A stretch of DNA of 34,609 nucleotides from contig CAAGGA010000038.1 of NCBI GenBank assembly GCA_900769275.1, positions 1 through 34,609 on the forward strand. Reading direction: 5' to 3'. The position numbers were made by a program, and so were the translations under genes. The first letter of the stretch is position 1. The number at the start of each line of letters is the position of its first letter. Below are positions 16,533-24,020 of this stretch, piece after piece. The notes beneath the pieces are model-generated. The model saw only the letters and a program-made list of their open reading frames with translations. It was not told the origin of the DNA and did not search any database. The stretch comes from an uncultured Prevotella sp. (GTDB lineage Bacteria; Bacteroidota; Bacteroidia; Bacteroidales; Bacteroidaceae).

Positions 16533-17321
16533 ATGAAAGATTTGAAAACGACTTCCAAAACGGAAAAACCCCTGATACTCATTTCCAACGATGACGGTTA
16601 TGAGGCAAAAGGCATCCGTTCACTCATTGAAATGGTTAAAGACTTCGGTGACATCATCGTATGTGCCCCTGACGGAGGACGTTCCGGCAGCAGCAGGTCA
16701 TTCACCATGGATGCCCTGCGTCTCAATCATATCCGTACCGAGGGAAACGTCCAGATATGGAGCAGCACCGGTACACCCGTCGATTGCATCAAGCTGGCGT
16801 ATTCCGAACTGTGTCCGCGCAAGCCCTCCCTCGTGCTCAGCGGCATCAATCACGGTGACAACGCGAGCACCAATGCGCATTACAGCGGCACGGTCGGTGT
16901 CGTCATAGAGGGGGCTATGAAAGGTATTCCGAGCATTGCCTTCTCCCTATGCAACTATGATGCAGACGCTGAATTTTCCCACCTCACAGGCATTGTGCAG
17001 AAGTTTGTGACCCTTGCCCTTGAGAAAGGCATGCCGCACTATTCCTGCCTGAACATCAACGTGCCGAAGACCATTCTCCACGACGAGGTAAAATTCTGCC
17101 GTATGTCCCACGGCAACTGGTGCAACGAGGTGGAGAAATGCCATCACCCTACCCGTGGCTACGACTATTACTGGCTTTGCGGATTCTACAGAAACGAGGA
17201 GGCTGAGGCCGAAGACACTGATGCCCGGGCCATACGTGACGGCTATGTCGCCGTTACTCCCATCACGGTGGAACTCACAGACTTCGACTATCTCAACCAA
17301 CTGAAGACAATGACCTTATGA
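16533..17321 (+). CDS. surE: 5'/3'-nucleotidase SurE
   Basis: 262 residues. The metal-binding N-terminus ILISNDDGYEAKGI (Asp-Asp pair), the APDGGRSGSSRSFT loop, TGTPVDCIKLA and LVLSGINHGDNASTNAHYSGTVGVVIEGAM are all SurE signatures. It dephosphorylates nucleoside 5'- and 3'-monophosphates with a divalent metal and is linked to survival under stress. Its TGA overlaps the lpxB ATG (ATGA at 17318-17321), so the two are coupled. A lead of about ten polar residues precedes the conserved core, as expected for this family. Confidence 0.96.
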   Translation: MKDLKTTSKTEKPLILISNDDGYEAKGIRSLIEMVKDFGDIIVCAPDGGRSGSSRSFTMDALRLNHIRTEGNVQIWSSTGTPVDCIKLAYSELCPRKPSLVLSGINHGDNASTNAHYSGTVGVVIEGAMKGIPSIAFSLCNYDADAEFSHLTGIVQKFVTLALEKGMPHYSCLNINVPKTILHDEVKFCRMSHGNWCNEVEKCHHPTRGYDYYWLCGFYRNEEAEAEDTDARAIRDGYVAVTPITVELTDFDYLNQLKTMTL

Positions 17322-18508
17322 AATACTATCTCATAGTTGGCGAGGCGAGCGGTGACCTCCATGCTTCCCACCTCATGAATGCGCTGAAACGGCAAGACCT
17401 GCAAGCGCAGTTCCGCTATTTCGGAGGTGACAACATGACGGCTGCCGGAGGTGAGCGCATAAGGCATTTCAAGAAGTTGGCATACATGGGGTTTGTCCCC
17501 GTGCTGCTGCACCTGCCCACTATTCTCGCCAACATGAGGATGTGCAAACGTGACATAGTCGCATGGCAACCCGATGTAGTCATTCTCGTGGATTATGCGG
17601 GCTTCAACCTCTCCATTGCAAAGTTCCTTACCGCCTACCGGAAACGTCCCTCAACGACATGGAAGGGATGCCCCGTATTCTACTACATAGCCCCCAAGCT
17701 GTGGGCCTGGAAAGAATGGCGCATCAAGAATATCAAGCGTGACGTACAAGAGTTGTTCTCCATCCTGCCTTTCGAGGAAGATTTCTTCACCAAGAAGCAT
17801 CATTATCCGATACATTATGTGGGCAATCCTACCGCTGACGAGGTAAGGGCGTTCCGCGCAGGATACAAAGAGACAGAACTCGCCTTTCGCCAACGCTACA
17901 ACCTTGATACAGAGAAACCTATCATCGCTTTGCTTGCCGGCAGTCGCAAGCAGGAGATAAAGGACAACCTACCCGTAATGATGGAGGCAGTAAAGAGTTT
18001 TCCTGACTATCAGCCAGTACTTGCCTGCGCCCCCGGCGTGGAAGAAGAATACTATGATTCCTTTCTCTCCGGCAGCAATTTGCGCACTACTCACAATGAC
18101 ACCTACGCTCTTCTCTCCCACTCTGCCGCAGCTCTCGTAACGAGTGGTACGGCAACTCTCGAGACTGCCCTTTTCAATGTTCCGCAAGTAGTATGCTACA
18201 AGACTCCTGTCCCGCGGCTTGTCCGCTGGGCTTTCAACCACATCATCAAGTGCCGTTACATCTCCTTAGTCAATCTGATTGTCGACAAGGAAGTGGTTCC
18301 CGAATTATTCGCTGACCGCTTTTCCGTGTCCGACATAACCAAAGAGTTAAACGAGATACTCCCAGGCTCATCCCGACGTGAGACAATGCTAAGAGAATAC
18401 GACGAGATAGACCGTCGCCTTGGCAACCTTCCCGCTGCTGACAATGCCGCACGGGAGATTATCGCTGCCATCCTGTCTGCCCGGTCTGTTACCCTTTCCC
18501 CTCAATAG
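17318..18508 (+). CDS. lpxB: Lipid-A-disaccharide synthase
   Basis: 396 residues, normal for LpxB (GT19). It transfers 2,3-diacylglucosamine from UDP onto lipid X to form the lipid A disaccharide on the inner membrane face. Visible marks are the start YYLIVGEASGDLHASHLM, the central YYIAPKLWAWKEWRIKNIK, HYVGNPTADE, LLAGSRKQEIKDNLP, and the C-terminal donor-binding region TSGTATLETALFNVPQVVCYKTP. The ATGA overlap with surE fixes the start. Its last 20 bp overlap the 3' end of the converging ttcA-like gene, so no terminator fits between them. Confidence 0.96.
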   Translation: MKYYLIVGEASGDLHASHLMNALKRQDLQAQFRYFGGDNMTAAGGERIRHFKKLAYMGFVPVLLHLPTILANMRMCKRDIVAWQPDVVILVDYAGFNLSIAKFLTAYRKRPSTTWKGCPVFYYIAPKLWAWKEWRIKNIKRDVQELFSILPFEEDFFTKKHHYPIHYVGNPTADEVRAFRAGYKETELAFRQRYNLDTEKPIIALLAGSRKQEIKDNLPVMMEAVKSFPDYQPVLACAPGVEEEYYDSFLSGSNLRTTHNDTYALLSHSAAALVTSGTATLETALFNVPQVVCYKTPVPRLVRWAFNHIIKCRYISLVNLIVDKEVVPELFADRFSVSDITKELNEILPGSSRRETMLREYDEIDRRLGNLPAADNAAREIIAAILSARSVTLSPQ

Positions 18509-19184
18509 CGTGCCAAAGAGAGTACCGTGCTTCGGGATTGATTGTCTGCAGGTGATGGAAAAGGTCACGCATGGTACTGCGGTGTGTCACCTCTTCATAA
18601 GGGCACAGACGCTTCTGCCTGTGGAAGCCGAGAACCTCAGCCACCTCCTTTATGTCCGACTCATGCACAAGGCATAAGGGACGGATAATCTGAAGGTCAT
18701 AATGCTCCATATGCATGAGCGGCCGCATCGTCGCCGCCTTACCCTCAAAGGTGAGATTCATCAGATAAGTAATGATAAAATCATCATTATGATGCCCGAG
18801 AGCCACTTTGTTGAAACCATATTCTTGGGCAAAGCCAAAGAGGGCTTTTCTCCTGTTCCATGCACAAAGGAAGCACCTTGTCTTCCTTTGGTCGGTAGAT
18901 TCGTCAAAAGACGAGTGGATAATATGAAGCGGCATACCAAGGTCTTCGCAGAAACTGCTGAGGTAACTGCAATCCGTCTCGTATGGTATATTATCCATAA
19001 TGACGTGAGCCGCCTCCACCTCGATATGCGGGCGGTATATCCTTGCTCTCTCAGCGAGTAACCTTGCCATCATCAGCGAATCCTTTCCTCCTGACAATGC
19101 TACGAGAATACGGTCTCCATCCTTTAGGAGACCGTATTCCGTTGTCGCCTTCTTGAATTGTTTCTCTATTCTTTTCTCTGCCAT
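18489..19184 (-). CDS. ttcA: TtcA-family PP-loop tRNA thiolation protein
   Basis: 231 residues from the ATG at 19184. The frame stays open another 34 codons upstream, but that part is only the translated CA-repeat (PNNQTTK-type) and is not protein-like. The N-type ATP-pyrophosphatase P-loop SGGKDS is at 31-36. CFLC (Cys104, Cys107) and Cys194 match the three cysteines that hold the [4Fe-4S] cluster in TtcA, which makes 2-thiocytidine at tRNA position 32. It lies downstream of GH36, separated by the 19.2-kb junction hairpin, and overlaps lpxB tail to tail. Family assignment is firm, but exact tRNA position is inferred. Confidence 0.85.
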   Translation of the reverse strand: MAEKRIEKQFKKATTEYGLLKDGDRILVALSGGKDSLMMARLLAERARIYRPHIEVEAAHVIMDNIPYETDCSYLSSFCEDLGMPLHIIHSSFDESTDQRKTRCFLCAWNRRKALFGFAQEYGFNKVALGHHNDDFIITYLMNLTFEGKAATMRPLMHMEHYDLQIIRPLCLVHESDIKEVAEVLGFHRQKRLCPYEEVTHRSTMRDLFHHLQTINPEARYSLWHAIEGKG

Positions 19185-19196
19185 TTCGATTAACTG

Positions 19197-19298
19197 TGGT
19201 TTGGTTGTTTGGTTGTTTGGTTGTTTAGTTGATAGTATTCGACTCATTTGCATCACACCCAACCAAACAACCAAACAACCAAACAACCAAACAACCAG
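19197..19298 (-). repeat. Junction hairpin of TTGGTTGT repeats between GH36 and ttcA
   Basis: The plus-strand GT arm 19197-19232 (TTTGGTTG units of 8 bp) pairs with the CA arm 19258-19298 (AACCAAAC units). The loop holds GACTCATTTGCATCACACCC. The repeat runs from just after the GH36 stop (19302) to 12 nt before the ttcA ATG. The segment 19241-19271 is shared, with one mismatch, with 29143-29173. Confidence 0.9.
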
Positions 19299-19301
19299 AA
19301 A

Positions 19302-21536
19302 CTACATCGCCTCAAGTTGCAGCACGCGACTTGCCCAGTCGTTCTTCTTGCCGTACTCTACATCATGTGTGTATGGCATTTCCAGACCCGTCTGCATGAG
19401 GAATGCGCCGCTGTACGTCTTGCCCTCGCATGGCAATGGCTTCTTGTCTATACGGTTAAGTTCGTGTACCTTATACATACGGTTGGCATCCAGTCCCGCC
19501 ATCTTGATGCGTGGGAAGTGCTGATTCTTGAATGTCTCAAGTTTCCACCAGAAGAACACCGCCTCTTTCTTGTCAGCAGAGACATACATCTGAGACGCCA
19601 CGTTATCACCTTTATAAGGAGAATGCAGGCGGTAAAGGTCTCCGAACTGTATTACTGGGCGCACTTTCTTATAGTCGGCGATTACCGTGCGGCAGAATGC
19701 TTTCTCCTCGTCCGTCATGTTCTTAGGCTGTATCTCCATTCCGAGGCGACCTGACATTGCCACGTCACAACGCAGTTTCAGGGATGTGGTACGGAAAACG
19801 GCATGGTTGGGCACGGCAGATATATGGCTTGCCATGGCTATCGCCGGATAGAAATAGCTTGTACCCCACTGCATGAAGACGCGTTGCAGGGCATCCGTGT
19901 TGTCACTTACCCAGAACTCGTCGAAGTAAGGAAGCAGTCCGTAGTTGGCACGTCCGCCTCCGGAAGCGCAGTCCTGAATGATGACATCAGGATATTTGGC
20001 ACGTATTTTCTCCAATACGCTGATGAGCCCCCTGTGATAAGCTATATATAAATGGCTCTGGTCTTCCATTGGGAGATACTGACTGCCGTGGTTCATCACA
20101 GGTGCATTAGCATCCCATTTTATGTAGGCTATCTCCGGGAACTTCGTCAGCAGGTTATCGACAATAGAGAAAACGTACTCCTGCACCTTGGGATTGGAGA
20201 GGTCGAGAACTACCTGCGTGCCTCCACGTCCCATGACAGGCTCACGTTGCGGAGCCTTGATTATCCAGTCGGGGTGCTTCTCATAGAGTTCGGAAGTGGT
20301 GTTTGCCATCTCTGGCTCAATCCATATACCGAATTTCACTCCATTCTTCCTTGCATCAGCGAGGAGACGCTCTATTCCCTCCGGCAGTTTCTGCCTATCT
20401 ACGACCCAGTCGCCGAGGGCTGCATTGTCGGTAAGGCGGCGGTATTTCTCGCCAAACCATCCGTCATCCATGACAAACAGTTCTCCTCCCATCGACTTTA
20501 TGTCACGCATCATCTGGTCCATGCCCTCGTGATTGATGTCAAAATATACTCCCTCCCACGAGTTGAGCAGAATCATCCTCTCCTGATTAGCATGGCGGAG
20601 CATATATTTCCTTGCCCAGGAATGGAACGTCTGACTCACGCCGTTAGTACCTTTTACGGAATATGTATAAGCACTGCGTGGAGTGGTAAAGGTCTCATTC
20701 CTGCGAAGATGATACTCGGAATTGTCGGGATTGACGCCTGCGAAATAATAGTGATAGTCGGAATCGTCAGTGTCTATCGTTATGCGATAATTGCCACTAT
20801 AGCACAATGCTGCTCCAATCACCTCGCCGCAGTTCTCCCTTGCAGGTCCATTGAGCGAGAGCATCACCTCATTGCGGTTGGCAGTGGCATTGCGCAAGCC
20901 GTCCTTGTCCTTTATCTGGAACAAGCCATTCTGCAGCTTTTCCTCAAACAGCTGTGCCTCACTCGCCCACGAACCATGGAAATGAGTGCAATAGACATCA
21001 CCACGGCGTATCGGCAGGAGGGGATTATAGCACTGCGTCAGCGTCACCGTCTTCTTCTCTCCATTTGTGATATCAGTCCATGACTCTATCATATCCACAT
21101 CCTTGTATGCGAAATAATACAGGTTTACAGTGGTAGGATATACAGGGTCTTTCAGCGTAACAGTGAGCAGCGTTCCCTCACGAGGGTTTCCGTTCGGTGC
21201 CTTGTCTGCGAGAGGTTTTACGCTGTAGTCGCTGACAAGGAGATTGGTAGAGAGGTTTCCGTCACCGTGACGCATGGCAAGGCAAGTCTCGCTCTGCGTA
21301 TGGTTAGCACCATAGGCCGGATATATCTCCGCCCTGCTCCAGTTTTCATCATTAGGCACCTGGAGGTTGGCAATGTCTCCCATTGTCAATGATGCTCCAT
21401 AATAGAGAAATTTTGGTTCAGCCCCCTTGTTTATATCTAAGACCATAGTGGTATTCGGGGTTGAAATCTTTACTTTTTCTGCTCCTGCCTGCATTGTCAT
21501 GGCAAGGAGAGCAAGGGATAATAGGATTGGTTTCAT
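19302..21536 (-). CDS. Secreted alpha-galactosidase, GH36
   Basis: 744 residues with a signal peptide (1-19, ending QAGA). An N-terminal beta-sandwich is followed by a TIM barrel and a C-terminal beta domain, the standard GH36 layout. Catalytic segments are YIKWDANAP (nucleophile Asp475) and the SDNTDALQR acid-base motif (Asp545-Asp548). VMDDGWFG and GIWIEPEM are further family marks, and QDCASGGGR carries the conserved Cys/Gly loop. It should remove alpha-1,6-galactose from galactomannan or raffinose sugars. As the last enzyme of the mannan operon it probably debranches the polymer or its oligosaccharides. It sits between two repeat-filled junctions. Confidence 0.93.
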   Translation of the reverse strand: MKPILLSLALLAMTMQAGAEKVKISTPNTTMVLDINKGAEPKFLYYGASLTMGDIANLQVPNDENWSRAEIYPAYGANHTQSETCLAMRHGDGNLSTNLLVSDYSVKPLADKAPNGNPREGTLLTVTLKDPVYPTTVNLYYFAYKDVDMIESWTDITNGEKKTVTLTQCYNPLLPIRRGDVYCTHFHGSWASEAQLFEEKLQNGLFQIKDKDGLRNATANRNEVMLSLNGPARENCGEVIGAALCYSGNYRITIDTDDSDYHYYFAGVNPDNSEYHLRRNETFTTPRSAYTYSVKGTNGVSQTFHSWARKYMLRHANQERMILLNSWEGVYFDINHEGMDQMMRDIKSMGGELFVMDDGWFGEKYRRLTDNAALGDWVVDRQKLPEGIERLLADARKNGVKFGIWIEPEMANTTSELYEKHPDWIIKAPQREPVMGRGGTQVVLDLSNPKVQEYVFSIVDNLLTKFPEIAYIKWDANAPVMNHGSQYLPMEDQSHLYIAYHRGLISVLEKIRAKYPDVIIQDCASGGGRANYGLLPYFDEFWVSDNTDALQRVFMQWGTSYFYPAIAMASHISAVPNHAVFRTTSLKLRCDVAMSGRLGMEIQPKNMTDEEKAFCRTVIADYKKVRPVIQFGDLYRLHSPYKGDNVASQMYVSADKKEAVFFWWKLETFKNQHFPRIKMAGLDANRMYKVHELNRIDKKPLPCEGKTYSGAFLMQTGLEMPYTHDVEYGKKNDWASRVLQLEAM

Positions 21537-21540
21537 ATAG

Positions 21541-21677
21541 TTAGGGTTGTGGGTTGTGGGTTGTGGGTTGTGGGTTGTTGGTTTTAGGTTGTTGGTTGGA
21601 TTACCATTACCTCATGAGTAAGACTCCATTGGCAACGCATTAGCAACCCAAAACCAAAAACCAACAACCCAAAACCA
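21541..21677 (-). repeat. Junction repeat between manA and GH36, with a G-quadruplex motif
   Basis: The plus strand has five GGG runs at 21544-21574, each separated by TTGT, followed by GGTTTTAGGTTGTTGG. The opposite arm, rich in AACCC and AAACC, runs 21645-21677. The arms are imperfect complements around a loop of about 45 nt. In the mRNA the C/A-rich side precedes the GH36 AUG. Confidence 0.85.
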
Positions 21678-22655
21678 TCATTTAATATGTGCTGTAAGGA
21701 ACGTAGCGTTACCGAAGATGTAGAGCACATTCTCGGATGCCGGGACGAGGAGTGTCTCTCCCTGCCGCACTTTGATGCCGTTGATATTCGCTTCACCCCA
21801 CAGGCAGACCACCACGACGAAGGAATCGCAATGGAAATCTATCTGCTGCGCTACCTGAACGACTACCCTATGCACTACGAAATACGGGCAGTTGATGAGT
21901 TGCGAGGTAGGCTGCGTGGAGTCATAACTGGTGCGGTATTCCGGCCATACCTGATAGTCAATGGCATCCTTAGCCTGCTCGATATGCAGTTCGCGCGGCT
22001 TGCCATGCGCATCGACACGCCCGAAGTCATAGACTCGGTATGTAATGTCCGAGGTCTGCTGTATCTCAGCGAGGAAACAGCCGGCTCCTATGGCATGGAG
22101 TCGCCCGGCAGGGAGGAAGAAAAGGTCACCCTGATGCGCCTCATGCGTCGCTATGACATCCTGCATGGGCGAGCGTCCGTTGACAGGTGCTGCCGTGGCA
22201 AGCTGCTCATACTCGTCAGGAGTGATGGGTTCCTTGAGTCCTGCGTATATCTTACTTCCCACATCACTCTTTATGACATACCACATCTCCGTCTTTCCTG
22301 CACATCCGTGTCGCTTCATTGCCAACTTGTCATCGGGATGCACCTGCACGGAAAGGTCCTGCCGCGAGTCTATGAACTTCACCAACAGGGGAAACTTGTT
22401 GCCGAATCGCTTATACACCTTGCCGCCCACAAGCAGTCCCTTGTACTTGTCGATGAGTTCCGTGAGGGTCATTCCCACGTCCACGTCATCTATGATACCT
22501 CGTTCGATAGCAACGCTCTCATGCCCTGCAACGCCGGAAATCTCCCAACTCTCTCCTATATTCGGCTGGGCAGTGTATATTCCCTTGAAGGGAGCTATCT
22601 GATAGCCGCCCCAGAGAGTTGTCTTCAGGTATGGCTCAAATTTGTATGGTTTCAT
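21678..22655 (-). CDS. manA: Class I mannose-6-phosphate isomerase (cupin)
   Basis: 325 residues from the ATG at 22655, which overlaps the TGA of the epimerase gene (ATGA). The frame extends 26 codons upstream, but that segment is repeat-coded (NRQPKTDNPN) and overlaps the neighbour. Zn-site motifs of type I PMI are VQVHPDD (Gln, His), KTEMWYVI (Glu) and FFLPAGRLHAIGAG (His), followed by EIQQTSDITYRVYDFGR. It interconverts mannose-6-phosphate and fructose-6-phosphate in the cytoplasm. In this operon it drains the mannose released by phosphorolysis after a phosphomannomutase step, an enzyme not encoded here. Confidence 0.93.
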   Translation of the reverse strand: MKPYKFEPYLKTTLWGGYQIAPFKGIYTAQPNIGESWEISGVAGHESVAIERGIIDDVDVGMTLTELIDKYKGLLVGGKVYKRFGNKFPLLVKFIDSRQDLSVQVHPDDKLAMKRHGCAGKTEMWYVIKSDVGSKIYAGLKEPITPDEYEQLATAAPVNGRSPMQDVIATHEAHQGDLFFLPAGRLHAIGAGCFLAEIQQTSDITYRVYDFGRVDAHGKPRELHIEQAKDAIDYQVWPEYRTSYDSTQPTSQLINCPYFVVHRVVVQVAQQIDFHCDSFVVVVCLWGEANINGIKVRQGETLLVPASENVLYIFGNATFLTAHIK

Positions 22656-23947
22656 GAGTTGATTTGGATTGTCGGTTTTGGGTTGTCGGTTTTGGGTTGT
22701 ATGTTTTCTCCTCTCTCTATCAGTTCCAGGCACATACGGCTGTTATGATATGGGCATTTCCAGAAGCCTGCATGGTCATCACGGCGGTTGATATTGCGCT
22801 CCGGGTCACGACTCCAGTACCATTCCCCAAGTTCATGGTCAATGAGGTTGTCCTTTATGTACTGCCAGCAGGCGAGAGCTTTCTGCAAAGCCTCCGTGTC
22901 AGAGAAATACTGGTAGAGATTAAAGAATCCCACCACTGCCTCAGCCTGCACCCACCAATGTCTGTCTGCGTCAACATATCCCGTGTCGAGGTTGGCTTCG
23001 TGGGTCATGGAACCGTCAGCATTGAGTCCCTTCTCCGATGCCTTTGCTACCAAGCGCACTACAGGCTCCACCCTGTCAAGCACCTTTCTGTCTCCGAGGA
23101 CAAGGGCGGCTTCGTGCAAAAGCCACGAACACTCAATGTCATGTCCGTAACTTTCGAGCCATCCCGCTCCCCTCTTCCAGTCCTTTTCAAAGAACAGGTC
23201 GAGGTGAAAGGTCTCAGGATTGAGTATCTTCTCGCAGAAGATGTCGATAAGATTACGCAGCGCACGCTCCACTCTTGCCGTAACAGCATCAATGTCATGG
23301 CGTTGCAGCATCGTTCCCGCCTCCTTCAATTCCTTCAGGCATCGGTAAAGGTTGGTATATGGCTCTATGATATGCAGGTGCGTGTTCTGCGATTTGGGAT
23401 AATTGGCATCAAGTTCCGATAGTCTCATGTCGGCTATCTCGCCCCATTCTCTCGTACACGCCTCGATATAGCCGTTATATTCCTTGTCGAAAGAATGTTC
23501 TTCGATGACATCAAACAGCGAGAAGCACACATCGAGAACCTCCGTATCCGTAGTAGCACGCACATATTCTGAGAGTCCGTAGATGGCGAAACCTATGGCA
23601 TAGAACTGCTTTTTCGTATCTATGGGATTGCCCTTGCAGTCAAGTTCCCAATACGTGCCTCCATATACAGGGTCTATGAAATGCTGAATGAGGTAATCCT
23701 TTGCCCTCGTTGCAGCCTCAAGGTATTCGGGATTACGCAGCACACGGTATGCAGCAGAGAAACTCCACAGTATTCTTGCATTGAGAATACCGCCCTTGCT
23801 TGCTTCCTTTACGAGAGTGCCGTCGCCCCTCATCTGACCATAAAAGCCGCCATTCTCCTTGTCCTGCATCTTCAGCCAGAACGGAAGAATGTTCTTTGTG
23901 AGGGTCTCTTTGACCTCCTGTTTCAGTATTATTACTCTTTGATTCAT
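22652..23947 (-). CDS. AGE-family disaccharide epimerase, probable mannobiose/cellobiose 2-epimerase
   Basis: 431 residues of (alpha/alpha)6-barrel type. The N-terminus has LPFWLKMQDKENGGFYG. His residues at 190/192 (NTHLHIIEPY), 269 (GHDIECSWLLHEA), 330 (DRHWWVQAEAVVG) and 401 (CPYHNSRMCLEL) match the catalytic and binding His positions of cellobiose/mannobiose 2-epimerases. It should convert beta-1,4-mannobiose to mannosyl-glucose, the substrate of the GH130 enzyme in the same operon. The C-terminal tail after ERGEN (IQPKTDNPKPTIQINS) is encoded by a 14-bp direct repeat and looks acquired. The stop overlaps the manA start. Confidence 0.88.
   Translation of the reverse strand: MNQRVIILKQEVKETLTKNILPFWLKMQDKENGGFYGQMRGDGTLVKEASKGGILNARILWSFSAAYRVLRNPEYLEAATRAKDYLIQHFIDPVYGGTYWELDCKGNPIDTKKQFYAIGFAIYGLSEYVRATTDTEVLDVCFSLFDVIEEHSFDKEYNGYIEACTREWGEIADMRLSELDANYPKSQNTHLHIIEPYTNLYRCLKELKEAGTMLQRHDIDAVTARVERALRNLIDIFCEKILNPETFHLDLFFEKDWKRGAGWLESYGHDIECSWLLHEAALVLGDRKVLDRVEPVVRLVAKASEKGLNADGSMTHEANLDTGYVDADRHWWVQAEAVVGFFNLYQYFSDTEALQKALACWQYIKDNLIDHELGEWYWSRDPERNINRRDDHAGFWKCPYHNSRMCLELIERGENIQPKTDNPKPTIQINS
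22671..22698 (-). repeat. 14-bp tandem repeat inside the 3' end of the epimerase gene
   Basis: GTCGGTTTTGGGTT occurs twice without a gap. In the mRNA it is the A/C-rich leader before the manA AUG and at the same time codes for the last residues of the epimerase. Because 14 is not a multiple of three, a change in copy number would shift the frame of the tail and move or remove the overlapping stop. Confidence 0.85.
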
Positions 23948-24020
23948 GTTTTTTTAGGGAGATAAATGGTTGGTTGATGGTGGTTGTTGTTTTGAACAAA
24001 ACGTTAAGCCTACATTTTTT
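23948..24020 (-). promoter_or_regulatory. A/C-rich leader between GH31 and the epimerase gene
   Basis: In the mRNA this 73-nt gap holds AACAACAACCACCATCAACC next to a run of A, with little U close to the AUG. It is compositionally like the CA arms elsewhere but has no GU partner arm, so no hairpin. I see no promoter motif. Confidence 0.4.

Noticed and set aside
19185..19286. N-terminal extension of the ttcA-like gene
   Set aside because: It is only translated repeat and loop sequence of the junction hairpin, with no conservation expected.
20052..21083. 343-codon open frame on the plus strand
   Set aside because: It lies fully opposite the GH36 gene, whose catalytic motifs and signal peptide are clear, and its product has no family features.
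21687..22748. 353-codon plus-strand frame, longer than manA itself
   Set aside because: Antisense shadow of manA. The manA frame has the zinc-site motifs and an ATGA overlap with its neighbour.
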